A DNA stretch of 60,593 nt, taken from the NCBI RefSeq assembly GCF_001552615.1, contig NZ_BCRN01000023.1, positions 1-60,593 on the forward strand, in the 5' to 3' direction. Position numbers and translations under genes: made by a program. Below the pieces are notes generated by a model, which was not told the origin of the DNA, made no database searches, and saw only the letters and a list, made by a program, of their open reading frames with translations. Below are positions 37,125 to 45,087 of this stretch, one piece after another; the stretch's first letter is position 1; each line of letters starts with the position of its first letter. The DNA is from Millisia brevis NBRC 105863. GTDB taxonomy: Bacteria; Actinomycetota; Actinomycetes; Mycobacteriales; Mycobacteriaceae.

Positions 37125-38845
37125 CGCTGACCGCGCCGCCGCGGCCGGATCAACCGGCATCGGGCAGCGTCGCGGAGCGGGCCCCCAAGAGGCCCCTGCA
37201 GCCGGAGCGGATCGCGGCGATCCTCACCCTGATCGCCCTGGTGGTCGCCTCGGTCGCCGCGCTGATCGACATCGACATCTCGCTGGGCAACGTCTCCGAC
37301 AGTGTCGACAACGCCGAACGATTCTTCCATCGCGTCGGCGGACTGAAGTTCCCCGAAGCGGGGGAGTTGCTGTCGCTGACGCTGCTGACGCTCGGCCTGG
37401 TGCTGACCGGCACCCTGCTGGCGGCGGCCCTGTCGGTGCCGATCGCCTATCTCGCGGCGGAGAACACCAGCCCCGGACCCGGCTGGCGGGCCGCGGCCCG
37501 CTTCATCGGCGTGCTCGCCCGCGCCGTCCCCGACGTCGTCCTCGCAATGGTCTTCGTGCTGCTGTTCTCCCTGGGCTCGCTGCCCGGCATCCTGGCGATC
37601 GGGCTGCACTCGATCGGCATGATCTCCAAGATGTTCGCCGACGCGATCGAACAGATCGACGAGGGACCGCGCCTGGCGATCCGCGCCGGCGGCGGAAGCC
37701 GCCTGCAGGAGTTCGGGTCCGGCGTCCTGCCGCAGGTGATGCCCTCCTGGGTGGCAACGGTCCTGCACCGCAACGACATCAACCTGCGCGGCTCGGTCAT
37801 CCTCGGCTACGTCGGCGTCGCCGGCCTCGGCCTGGAGATGTCCTACGCGTTCAAGTCGCTCGACTACGGCCTGGGCCTCGGCATCGCCCTGGTGATGTTC
37901 CTGCTGTGCGTCGGCATGGAGATCGTGTCGAGCACCGTGCGGGCCGCGATGCTCGGCACCGGCGGCTCCGGGGGCTTCGGCGCTCGCATCGCCGGACTGC
38001 TGCGCCGCCGTGGGGCGGCCGATACCGCCCTGCCCGGCGACATCTTCGCCACCCCGGGGGCGGCGCTGCGCCGCCCGTGGACACTCTCGCGGGTCCGCAA
38101 CGTCACGGCCGGCTGGGTCGCCGCGATCCTGGTGGTGCTCGCCGTCTGGGTCAGCGACATCACCTGGAGCGACTTCTTGACCTTCTGGGCCAAGCTGCCG
38201 CCGGTGCTCGCCTCGTTCTGGCCGCCCAACTTCGGCGTCTACGGCGCCGAGACGATGTTCCGGGCCATGTGGGACACCATCGTGATCGCGCTGGCCGCAA
38301 CGCTGCTCGCGATCATCGCGTCCCTGATCATCGGGTCTCTCGCGGCCCGCAATGTCGCGCCGAATCGACCGGTGCGCGGCGGCTTCCGCCTGCTGCTGGT
38401 CGTCATTCGCGGTATCCCCGAACTGATTCTGGCGATCGTGTTGATCGTCATCACCGGCCTGGGTGGCCAGGCGGGCACCCTCGCGCTCGCGATCGGTGGT
38501 GTCGGATTGCTCGGCAAGCTGATCGCCGACTCGCTCGAGGAGGTGCCCGGTGGTCCGGAACGGGCGCTGGCCGCCGCCGGCGCCGGACGCGGCCAGATCT
38601 TCGCCGGCGCGACGGTGCCGCAGAGCACCCGCGCCCTGATCGGCCACTCGTTCTACATGTTGGACACCAATATTCGCTCCGCGACGATGCTCGGCCTGGT
38701 CGGCGCGGGCGGTGTCGGCTACTACCTGCTCAACGCCGGACAGGGCTCGAACTACCAGTTGGTGTCCTCGATCGTGCTGATGATCCTGGTGACGGTGCTG
38801 CTGGTCGAGGGTCTGGCCATGTGGATGCGGCGCGTCTTCCGGTGA
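37121..38845 (+). CDS. phnE: Fused double phosphonate permease PhnE1-PhnE2
   Basis: Single 574-residue polypeptide made of two PhnE-like permease modules in tandem. Module 1 spans about 75-285 (LTLLTLGLVLTGTLLAAALSVPIAY, AIEQIDEGPRLAIRAGG). Module 2 spans about 355-570 (WDTIVIALAATLLAIIASLIIGSL, ADSLEEVPGGPERALAAAGAGR). The EAA-type ATPase-contact loop is present in both. Many operons carry two separate phnE genes, so this is a fusion giving a whole transmembrane dimer. The GTG start overlaps phnC and the stop overlaps the FAD oxidase gene by GTGA. Confidence 0.9.
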   Translation: MTLTAPPRPDQPASGSVAERAPKRPLQPERIAAILTLIALVVASVAALIDIDISLGNVSDSVDNAERFFHRVGGLKFPEAGELLSLTLLTLGLVLTGTLLAAALSVPIAYLAAENTSPGPGWRAAARFIGVLARAVPDVVLAMVFVLLFSLGSLPGILAIGLHSIGMISKMFADAIEQIDEGPRLAIRAGGGSRLQEFGSGVLPQVMPSWVATVLHRNDINLRGSVILGYVGVAGLGLEMSYAFKSLDYGLGLGIALVMFLLCVGMEIVSSTVRAAMLGTGGSGGFGARIAGLLRRRGAADTALPGDIFATPGAALRRPWTLSRVRNVTAGWVAAILVVLAVWVSDITWSDFLTFWAKLPPVLASFWPPNFGVYGAETMFRAMWDTIVIALAATLLAIIASLIIGSLAARNVAPNRPVRGGFRLLLVVIRGIPELILAIVLIVITGLGGQAGTLALAIGGVGLLGKLIADSLEEVPGGPERALAAAGAGRGQIFAGATVPQSTRALIGHSFYMLDTNIRSATMLGLVGAGGVGYYLLNAGQGSNYQLVSSIVLMILVTVLLVEGLAMWMRRVFR

Positions 38846-39993
38846 CGAGCGTCGATGTCGCGGTTGTCGGGTCGGGGATCGTCGGACTCGGCGTCGCCTA
38901 CGCCGCGGTGCGCCGCGGCCTGAGCGTCGCGGTGGTCGACCGCGCCGATCGGCCCGGCGGCGCCAGCGTCCGCAATTTCGGGCATCTGTGCATCGGCGCG
39001 CAGATCGGCCCGGCGCGCCGCTACGCCGACCGCTCGCGTGACCTGTGGCTGAGCCTGGGCGCCGCGGCCGGTTTCGAGGTCCGGCGGTGCGGCACGATCG
39101 TCGCCGCCCGGCACGAGGACGAGATGGCGGTGCTGACCGCCGCCGCGGCCGACGGCGGCATAGACCTGCTCGACCACCGCGAGGTGCTCACCGCGGCGCC
39201 GGTCGCGCCCGACCGGGTGATCGGCGGCGCCCGCATCCTGCCCGACCTGCAGGTCGACCCCCGCACCGCGACGCGGCAGATCGCCGAGCACCTCACCCGG
39301 CGCGGCGTGGAATTCCACCGGCGCACCGCCGCCGTCGCCGTCCGCCCCGGGGTACTGACCACCACCCGCGGCGAGATCCACGCCGGCACGATCGTCGTCT
39401 GCGTCAATCACGACCTCGACCACCTGCTTCCCGAGGTCGCCGAGGACATCGGTCTGCTCCGCTGCGCCCTCGACATGCTGCGGGTGCGCGCCGATCTGCG
39501 GCGGCCGTTGACCGCGCCACTGCTGACCGGGTGGTCGATGTTGCGCTACGGCCGCTTCGCGCAGCAGCCGCTGATCGCCGCGGTGCGGGCGCGGCTGCAC
39601 ACCGACCGTCCCGACCTCGCCGCGGTCGACGTCAACCAGATGTACACCCAGTTTCCCGACGGTTCGCTGATCGTCGGCGATACGCACGAGCGGGCCGTCG
39701 ACGTCGACCCGTTCCGCGCCGAGGCGGCCTCCCGGTTGCTGCTCGCCGCCACCGAGGACCTCTTCGGCATCCCCGCGCCGACCGTCGTCGAACGCTGGAC
39801 CGGCGTCTACGCCTCCGGGCCGCAGCCCTTCGTCGACCGCGAACCGCAGCCCGGCGTGATCGTGCTCGGCGTGGCCACCGGCATCGGCATGACCACCGGA
39901 CTCGGCCTGGCCGAGGAACGCATCGGGCGCGTCCACGGCGATCTCGGCGTCCGCGATATGTCCATCCCCCGATCCACCCGAGGAGCACAGTGA
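38842..39993 (+). CDS. FAD-dependent aminophosphonate oxidase (HpnW/TIGR03364 type)
   Basis: A 383-residue DAO-fold flavoenzyme. Rossmann motif VAVVGSGIVGLGVAYA (about 5-20), then RPGGASVRNFGHLCIG, a family hallmark, and a closing GVATGIGMTTGLGLAEE. The TIGR03364 family is known to sit beside phosphonatase-like hydrolases and phosphonate transporters. It is proposed to deaminate an aminophosphonate such as 2-aminoethylphosphonate or a hydroxy- or N-methyl-derivative, yielding an aldehyde. Here both partners are present: the transporter upstream and the HAD hydrolase overlapping its stop by GTGA. The exact substrate is not visible. Confidence 0.85.
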   Translation: MTSVDVAVVGSGIVGLGVAYAAVRRGLSVAVVDRADRPGGASVRNFGHLCIGAQIGPARRYADRSRDLWLSLGAAAGFEVRRCGTIVAARHEDEMAVLTAAAADGGIDLLDHREVLTAAPVAPDRVIGGARILPDLQVDPRTATRQIAEHLTRRGVEFHRRTAAVAVRPGVLTTTRGEIHAGTIVVCVNHDLDHLLPEVAEDIGLLRCALDMLRVRADLRRPLTAPLLTGWSMLRYGRFAQQPLIAAVRARLHTDRPDLAAVDVNQMYTQFPDGSLIVGDTHERAVDVDPFRAEAASRLLLAATEDLFGIPAPTVVERWTGVYASGPQPFVDREPQPGVIVLGVATGIGMTTGLGLAEERIGRVHGDLGVRDMSIPRSTRGAQ

Positions 39994-40700
39994 CCGCGTC
40001 GTCGACTCCCAGCGCCCCCTTCGAATTGCCGGACACCACCGAACTGGTCGTCCTCGACATGGCCGGCACCGTCGTGCGCGACGACGGCTTGGTCGAGGTG
40101 GCCTTCGCCCGCGCCGCGGAGGGCACCGGCATCGCCGGCCGCCTGCCCGAGGGGGAGGCGCAGCAGTACGTGCGCGACACGATGGGCATGTCGAAGATCG
40201 AGGTCTTCACCGAGCTGGCCGACGGCGACGTCGACCTCGCCGAACGGGCCAACCTCGAATTCGAGAAGGCCTACGCCGAACTGGTCGGCGAGGGGCTCGT
40301 CCGCCCGATCACCGGGGCCCGCGACACCCTGATCGCGCTGCGCGAAGCGGGCCTGGCCGTCGCCTTCACCACCGGTTTCGCGCCGGTGACCCGCGACGCG
40401 ATCATCGATGCCCTCGGCTGGCGGGACCTGGTCGACGCCGCGTTGTCGCCGGCCGACGTCGGCCGCGGCCGGCCCGCCCCCGACCTGATCCTCACCGCAC
40501 TGATGCGCACCGGGACAACGGCCGTCGACGCGGTGACCGTCGTCGGGGACACCACCAGCGATGTGCTCGCCGGGCATCGGGCAGGCGCCGGTCTGGTCGT
40601 CGGCGTGCTCTCCGGCGCCCACGACCGGGCCGCGCTCGAGTCGGCCGGGGCGGACCTGATCGTCGACGACGTCACCCGACTGCTGCCGCCCGGCCGCTGA
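39990..40700 (+). CDS. Phosphonatase-like HAD hydrolase (TIGR03351 type)
   Basis: HAD enzyme of 236 residues resembling phosphonoacetaldehyde hydrolase PhnX. The nucleophile motif is DMAGT (Asp23, Ala25) instead of DxDxT. The cap carries MGMSKI with Lys69 where PhnX has its Schiff-base lysine (MGLLKI). Arg161 in GRGRPAPDL replaces the usual HAD lysine, and the acidic motif is VGDTTSDV. These are the features that mark C-P bond cleavage of a 2-oxo-ethylphosphonate. With the flavoenzyme upstream it would release phosphate and an aldehyde. The GTG at 39990 follows AGGAG; a terminator follows. Confidence 0.87.
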   Translation: MTASSTPSAPFELPDTTELVVLDMAGTVVRDDGLVEVAFARAAEGTGIAGRLPEGEAQQYVRDTMGMSKIEVFTELADGDVDLAERANLEFEKAYAELVGEGLVRPITGARDTLIALREAGLAVAFTTGFAPVTRDAIIDALGWRDLVDAALSPADVGRGRPAPDLILTALMRTGTTAVDAVTVVGDTTSDVLAGHRAGAGLVVGVLSGAHDRAALESAGADLIVDDVTRLLPPGR

Positions 40701-40734
40701 CCCGGTCGGCGCTGATCGGTACCCGCCGACCGGG
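40701..40734. terminator. Terminator closing the phosphonate cassette
   Basis: Perfect 11-bp stem (CCCGGTCGGCG at 40701-40711 with 40724-40734) and a 12-nt loop, filling the gap between two convergent genes. It would stop the cassette from reading into hisH. Confidence 0.8.
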
Positions 40735-41106
40735 TCAGTGCCGGTCGCGGGCGAAGGGCCGGTCGTCCAACGAGTCACCCTCGCCGTAGCGGCGGGCCTG
40801 GGATCGGGTGATCGGGCCGTGATGGCGCAGCGGATCCGACCACTGCTCCCGGCTCGGGCTCTGCCGTCGCCGCCGGTGCGGATCGACCGAGCCGGCCGCC
40901 ATGATCATCGCGGCGATCCACCCGATCACCGTCCAGCCGAGGAACAGGTTGATCGCCGCGAGCGTGCCGGTCTCCGGGACCCGGCGCAGCAGCGCCACGA
41001 TCGTCGGCGTCAGATAGAGCAGGCCGAAGATCACCAGTGCCACCGCCGGAACGAACAACTCCGAGGGCCGCACGAGATCATCGGCGAGAACGAGTGTGTT
41101 GACCAT
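40735..41106 (-). CDS. Superinfection-immunity-type small membrane protein
   Basis: A 123-residue protein with two hydrophobic segments, about 14-38 and 50-68, containing LYLTPTIVALLRR and AAINLFLGWTVIGWIAAMI, the signature of the Imm_superinfect (PF14373-like) family named after phage T4 Imm. The charged Arg/His-rich C-terminus (about 75-123) is cytoplasmic. Bacterial members are common and mostly of unknown role, so phage immunity is not implied. The start ending at 41106 follows GGGAGG. Divergent from hisH. Confidence 0.75.
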   Translation of the reverse strand: MVNTLVLADDLVRPSELFVPAVALVIFGLLYLTPTIVALLRRVPETGTLAAINLFLGWTVIGWIAAMIMAAGSVDPHRRRRQSPSREQWSDPLRHHGPITRSQARRYGEGDSLDDRPFARDRH

Positions 41107-41296
41107 GACGACCTCCCGGGCTGCCTCGTACCGATATGACCCGGCGGTCGCTGCTGCGTGAGGGCGCCCCCGGGTCATCAGGATGGCCGGTGGGGCTGTT
41201 GGTTCCCTGTGGAGAAGGCCACAAATCGGTCAAGAATCCGGTCGGGAGGCCGGCGGCGGACGAACCGCCCGCCGATCCGGCCGGCGCGGCCCCGGT

Positions 41297-41302
41297 TAGG
41301 CT
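41297..41302 (+). promoter_or_regulatory. -10 box (TAGGCT) for leaderless hisH
   Basis: TAGGCT ends 6 bp before the hisH ATG at 41309. No ribosome-binding site is seen. This promoter would allow the second his block to be expressed independently of the phosphonate cassette. Confidence 0.6.
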
Positions 41303-41308
41303 TTGTCC

Positions 41309-41953
41309 ATGGGTTCCGGTACGTCACCGACGGTTGCGCTGCTCGACTACGGCTCGGGCAATCTGCATTCCGCCTACCGGGCGCTGCTGCGCGCCGGGGC
41401 GGACGTCACCGTGACCTCCGACCGGGCGACCGTCATGGCCGCCGACGGCCTGGTCGTCCCCGGAGTCGGGGCCTACGCCGCCTGCATCGAGGGTCTGCGC
41501 GGGGTCCGCGGCGACGAGTTGATCGACAAGCGCCTCGCCGGCGGCAAGCCGGTCCTGGGCATCTGCGTCGGCATGCAGGTGCTCTTCGACAGCGGCGTCG
41601 AATTCGGCATCGAGAGCGAGGGCTGCGGACAGTGGCCCGGTGTCGTCTCGCGCCTCGACGCCCCGGTCGTCCCGCATATGGGCTGGAATACCGTCTCCGC
41701 CCCCGCCGACAGCGTGCTCTTCGCCGGCGCCGAGCCGGATACCCGCTTCTACTTCGTGCACTCCTTCGCCGCCCTGACCTGGGATATGCCGACCTCCGAG
41801 ACATTGGTCCCGGCGAAGGTGACCTATGCGCATCACGGGGTCGACTTCGTCGCCGCCGTCGAGAACGGCCCCCTGTCCGCCACCCAATTCCACCCGGAGA
41901 AGTCCGGTGACGCCGGGGCGCGCCTGCTGCGCAACTGGGTGGACACGCTGTGA
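41309..41953 (+). CDS. hisH: Imidazole glycerol phosphate synthase glutaminase subunit HisH
   Basis: Glutamine amidotransferase that delivers ammonia to HisF. The 214-residue product has the nucleophile Cys86 in GICVGMQ, and the triad His/Glu in QFHPEKSG near residue 195. [18 protein letters not shown] and PHMGWN are conserved. The ATG at 41309 is preferred over a TTG two codons earlier because of its spacing from TAGGCT. GTGA overlap with the next small gene. Confidence 0.95.
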   Translation: MGSGTSPTVALLDYGSGNLHSAYRALLRAGADVTVTSDRATVMAADGLVVPGVGAYAACIEGLRGVRGDELIDKRLAGGKPVLGICVGMQVLFDSGVEFGIESEGCGQWPGVVSRLDAPVVPHMGWNTVSAPADSVLFAGAEPDTRFYFVHSFAALTWDMPTSETLVPAKVTYAHHGVDFVAAVENGPLSATQFHPEKSGDAGARLLRNWVDTL

Positions 41954-42177
41954 GTGCGGGGGAGTTCTCCTTCGCCCGCCACGCGGTGGTCACCCTCGGT
42001 GCGGCCACCGCCGGTCTCGCGGCGATCGTGATCGTGTTGATGATCGTGCAACCGGGCCCGGTCGGGAGCCTGATCGTCGTCGGGGTCGGCCTCGTGCTGA
42101 CCGTGCTGCTGCTCGGCTGGGTCGCCCGGCGCAACCTCGAGCGGCACGTCGGGGAGTCCGACCGCGACGGTTCCTGA
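41950..42177 (+). CDS. Small two-helix membrane protein in the his operon
   Basis: A 75-residue protein with two predicted membrane segments ([20 protein letters not shown] at about 13-32 and [20 protein letters not shown] at about 38-57) and a charged tail. Not recognised as a family. Its GTG overlaps the hisH stop by GTGA, so it is translated with hisH. The M. tuberculosis order has hisH directly before hisA, so this is an extra gene. Function unknown. Confidence 0.7.
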   Translation: MSAGEFSFARHAVVTLGAATAGLAAIVIVLMIVQPGPVGSLIVVGVGLVLTVLLLGWVARRNLERHVGESDRDGS

Positions 42178-42286
42178 GCGGTCCACCCACTCCAACCCCG
42201 CGCTTCCGGCCCGTCCGGAGGCGGCAGCCTCGTCGCGGAGGCGCCGCTGAAACCCACCCCGTCGCGAGGCAGTAAGGTCGACACCC

Positions 42287-43018
42287 GTGAGTTTGGTCCT
42301 TTTGCCCGCCGTTGATGTCGCCGACGGCCAGGCCGTCCGCCTCGTCCAGGGTGCCGCCGGAAGTGAAACCACCTACGGCGCCCCGCTGGACGCCGCCCTC
42401 GCCTGGCAGGCCGGTGGCGCCGAGTGGGTGCACCTGGTCGACCTGGACGCGGCTTTCGGGCGCGGATCCAACCGGGGGTTGCTCGCCGAAGTGGTCGGCA
42501 AGCTCGACGTACAGGTCGAACTGTCCGGCGGCATCCGCGACGACGAGTCGCTCGCCGCGGCGCTGGCCACCGGCTGCGCCCGGGTCAATCTCGGCACCGC
42601 CGCCCTCGAGGATCCGACCTGGTGCGCCCGCGTGGTCGCCGAGAACGGCGAACGCGTCGCCGTCGGCCTCGACGTGCGCATCATCGACGACCAGTACCGG
42701 CTGCGCGGACGCGGCTGGGTCAGTGACGGCGGTGACCTCTGGGAGGTGCTCGAGCGCCTCGACCGCGACGGCTGCGCCCGCTACGTGCTGACCGACGTCG
42801 GCCGCGACGGCACCCTGACCGGACCGAATACCGAACTGCTGCGCCAGGTCTGCGCGGCCACCGACAAGCCGGTGATCGCCTCCGGCGGCGTGTCGAGCCT
42901 CGACGACCTGCGGGCGTTGGCGGAGCTGACCGACACCGGTGTCGAGGGAGCGATCGTCGGCAAGGCGCTCTACGCCGGCAACTTCACCCTGCCCGAGGCG
43001 CTCGCGGCGGTGCGATAA
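42287..43018 (+). CDS. priA: PriA-type phosphoribosyl isomerase (HisA, probably also TrpF)
   Basis: Barrel enzyme of 243 residues that isomerises ProFAR in histidine synthesis. In actinobacteria lacking trpF the same protein isomerises phosphoribosyl anthranilate. Catalytic Asp10 lies in PAVDV and the second acid in [22 protein letters not shown] and [10 protein letters not shown] are typical. The segment GRGWVSDGG carries the Arg-x-Trp pair associated with PriA's dual activity. No trpF occurs in the trp cluster downstream. The GTG at 42287 has TAAGGT 8 bp upstream, so a leaderless transcript is possible. Confidence 0.92.
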   Translation: MSLVLLPAVDVADGQAVRLVQGAAGSETTYGAPLDAALAWQAGGAEWVHLVDLDAAFGRGSNRGLLAEVVGKLDVQVELSGGIRDDESLAAALATGCARVNLGTAALEDPTWCARVVAENGERVAVGLDVRIIDDQYRLRGRGWVSDGGDLWEVLERLDRDGCARYVLTDVGRDGTLTGPNTELLRQVCAATDKPVIASGGVSSLDDLRALAELTDTGVEGAIVGKALYAGNFTLPEALAAVR

Positions 43019-43020
43019 GG

Positions 43021-43839
43021 GTGTCGGCGATCGATGTCGACGCCGCGGTGGGGGCCGCCCGCACCCTTCTCGACGAGGTGCACGACCTGTTCGTCAACGG
43101 GCTCGGCGCACCCCGCGCGGTGGTCAAGGCCCACAAGAACGACTTCGCGACCGCGATCGACCTCGACCTCGAGCGGGTGCTGACCGCCCGACTGCTCGAG
43201 CGCACCGGCATCCCGGTGCACGGTGAGGAGTTCGGCGGGGCCGACCTCGACTCGCCGGCGGTGTGGGTCCTCGACCCGATCGACGGCACCGCGAACTATT
43301 CGCACGGGCTGCCGGCGGCGGCGATCCTGCTCGGACTGCTGATCGACGGCGAACCCGTCGCCGGGCTGGCGTGGTTCCCCTTCGTCAACCAGCGGATCTG
43401 GGCGGTCATCGACGGCCCGGTGTACCGCAACGAGGTCGCCCTGCCGCCGCTGCACGCCGTGCCGATCGACGAGGCGATGGTCGCCTTCGGCGCCTTCTCC
43501 CTCGGCGGAGGCGGCAGCATCCCCGGCGACCGGCGGCTGCGCCTGCTCGGCGAGCTCTCCCGCGAATGTGCCCGCGTCCGGATGCACGGCTCGACCGGAT
43601 TCGACCTGGCCTATACCGCCGCCGGAGGTCTGGACGGCGCGGTCGTCTTCGGCCACCGCGCCTGGGACAATGCGGCGGGGGTGGCGCTGGTGCGCGCCGC
43701 CGGTGGTGTGGTCAGCGATCTGCAGGGTCGGCCCTGGACGATCCACTCGCGCTCGGTCCTGGCGGCCGCTCCCGGCGTCCACCAGCGGCTGCTCGAGCTG
43801 AGCCTCGCCGCGCTGGCCGACGACCCCGACCCCACCTGA
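43021..43839 (+). CDS. impA: Inositol monophosphatase-family phosphatase (ImpA)
   Basis: Mg-dependent phosphatase of 272 residues. Metal-binding motifs are [18 protein letters not shown] and [15 protein letters not shown], all intact. The position between hisA and hisF is the same as mycobacterial impA. Family members hydrolyse inositol phosphate, and some actinobacterial ones act as histidinol-phosphatase. Because no other histidinol-phosphatase is visible in this his cluster, that role is a reasonable alternative. It starts 2 bp after the priA stop. Confidence 0.88.
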   Translation: MSAIDVDAAVGAARTLLDEVHDLFVNGLGAPRAVVKAHKNDFATAIDLDLERVLTARLLERTGIPVHGEEFGGADLDSPAVWVLDPIDGTANYSHGLPAAAILLGLLIDGEPVAGLAWFPFVNQRIWAVIDGPVYRNEVALPPLHAVPIDEAMVAFGAFSLGGGGSIPGDRRLRLLGELSRECARVRMHGSTGFDLAYTAAGGLDGAVVFGHRAWDNAAGVALVRAAGGVVSDLQGRPWTIHSRSVLAAAPGVHQRLLELSLAALADDPDPT

Positions 43840-43851
43840 CCCGCCCCGCCC

Positions 43852-43871
43852 GTCCGTTCGTCCGTCCGTCC
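43852..43871 (+). repeat. Tetranucleotide tandem repeat upstream of hisF
   Basis: Five GTCC-type units (the second is GTTC) fill most of the gap between impA and hisF and end next to the ribosome-binding region GAAGAGAGG. Short repeats like this can change length by slippage. Confidence 0.5.
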
Positions 43872-43889
43872 GAAGAGAGGACATCCACG

Positions 43890-44663
43890 ATGACCCTGGC
43901 GACCCGGGTGATCCCCTGTCTCGACGTCGACGCCGGCCGCGTGGTCAAGGGCGTGAACTTCCGCGACCTGCGCGACGCCGGTGACCCGGTCGAGCTGGCC
44001 GCCCGCTACGACGCGGACGGCGCCGACGAGCTGACCTTCCTCGACGTCACCGCGTCCTCGTCCGATCGGGCGACGATGTTCGACGTCGTCACCCGCACCG
44101 CGGAACAGATCTTCATCCCGTTGACCGTCGGCGGCGGGGTGCGCACCGAGGAGGACGTCGACCGGCTGCTGCGGGCCGGCGCCGACAAGGTCAGCATCAA
44201 CACCGCCGCGATCGCCCGCCCCGAACTGCTCGGCGAGCTGAGCCGCCGCTTCGGGTCGCAATGCATCGTGCTGTCGGTCGACGCGCGGACCGTCCCCGAC
44301 GACGGGACCCCGACCCCATCCGGCTGGGAGGTCACCACCCACGGCGGACGCCGCGGCACCGGCATCGACGCCGTCGAATGGGCCCGGCGCGGCGCCGAAC
44401 TCGGCGTCGGCGAGATCCTGCTCAACTCGATGGACGCCGACGGCACCACCGCCGGGTTCGACCTGTCGATCATCGCGGCCGTCCGCCGCGAGGTGTCGAT
44501 CCCGGTGATCGCCAGCGGTGGCGCCGGCGCGGTCGAACACTTCGCCCCGGCGGTGCGCGCCGGCGCGGACGCGGTGCTGGCCGCGAGCGTCTTCCACTTC
44601 GGCACCCTGACGATCGGGCAGGTCAAGGACGCGATGCGGGCCGACGGGATCGTGGTCCGATGA
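43890..44663 (+). CDS. hisF: Imidazole glycerol phosphate synthase cyclase subunit HisF
   Basis: Cyclase that combines PRFAR with ammonia from HisH, making imidazole-glycerol phosphate and AICAR. (Beta/alpha)8 barrel of 257 residues with catalytic Asp in [40 protein letters not shown], the second acid region [17 protein letters not shown], and [13 protein letters not shown]. The ATG at 43890 follows AGAGAGG. ATGA overlap with hisI. Confidence 0.96.
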   Translation: MTLATRVIPCLDVDAGRVVKGVNFRDLRDAGDPVELAARYDADGADELTFLDVTASSSDRATMFDVVTRTAEQIFIPLTVGGGVRTEEDVDRLLRAGADKVSINTAAIARPELLGELSRRFGSQCIVLSVDARTVPDDGTPTPSGWEVTTHGGRRGTGIDAVEWARRGAELGVGEILLNSMDADGTTAGFDLSIIAAVRREVSIPVIASGGAGAVEHFAPAVRAGADAVLAASVFHFGTLTIGQVKDAMRADGIVVR

Positions 44664-45028
44664 CCGGCCTGCCCCCGCTCGACACCGCGATCGCGGTACG
44701 CCTGAAGCGCAACGACGCCGGCCTGGTGCCCGCGGTCGTGCAGGACCGCGCGACCGGGCGGGTGCTGATGATGGCCTGGATGAACGACGAGGCGCTCGCC
44801 GCCACCCTGTCGACCCGCCGCGCCACCTACTGGTCGCGCTCGCGGAACTCGTTGTGGGTCAAGGGCGAAACCTCCGGGAACATCCAGGACGTCGTCGAGG
44901 CCCGACTGGACTGCGATGGCGACACCATCCTGCTGGTCGTCGATCAGCACGGCCCGGCCTGCCACACCGGCACCGATACCTGCTTCGACGCCGACGTCCT
45001 GCTGCCGGTCGCCGCGGCGCAGACCTGA
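44660..45028 (+). CDS. hisI: Phosphoribosyl-AMP cyclohydrolase HisI
   Basis: Zn/Mg enzyme opening the adenine ring of PR-AMP in step three of the pathway. Monofunctional form of 122 residues: [56 protein letters not shown] and the cysteines DTCF. The separate hisE is not in this window. Last his gene before the trp cluster. Confidence 0.95.
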   Translation: MTGLPPLDTAIAVRLKRNDAGLVPAVVQDRATGRVLMMAWMNDEALAATLSTRRATYWSRSRNSLWVKGETSGNIQDVVEARLDCDGDTILLVVDQHGPACHTGTDTCFDADVLLPVAAAQT

Positions 45029-45029
45029 T

Positions 45030-45056
45030 CCCGGTACCGGCCGCAGCGGTATCGGG
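45030..45056 (+). other. Hairpin in the hisI-trpE gap
   Basis: A 10-bp stem with one G-U pair (CCCGGTACCG at 45030-45039, CGGTATCGGG at 45047-45056) and a 7-nt loop begins 1 bp past the hisI stop. It may partly end his transcription or protect the upstream message. No Trp-rich leader peptide is seen in the 59-bp gap. Confidence 0.5.
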
Positions 45057-45087
45057 CGCACAGCCTTCGAGGGAGAGGACCGGATCG

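Noticed and set aside
37040-38647. 535-codon minus-strand frame opposite phnE
   Set aside because: His/Gln/Asp/Gly-rich sequence without hydrophobic or catalytic pattern; phnE on the plus strand has full permease motifs and coupled neighbours.
40735-41106. Phage-immunity role for the Imm-like membrane protein
   Set aside because: The family name comes from phage T4, but chromosomal members are widespread and no phage genes are nearby.
45029-45087. Tryptophan attenuator leader peptide before trpE
   Set aside because: The 59-bp gap has no start codon followed by clustered TGG codons; only a simple hairpin is present.
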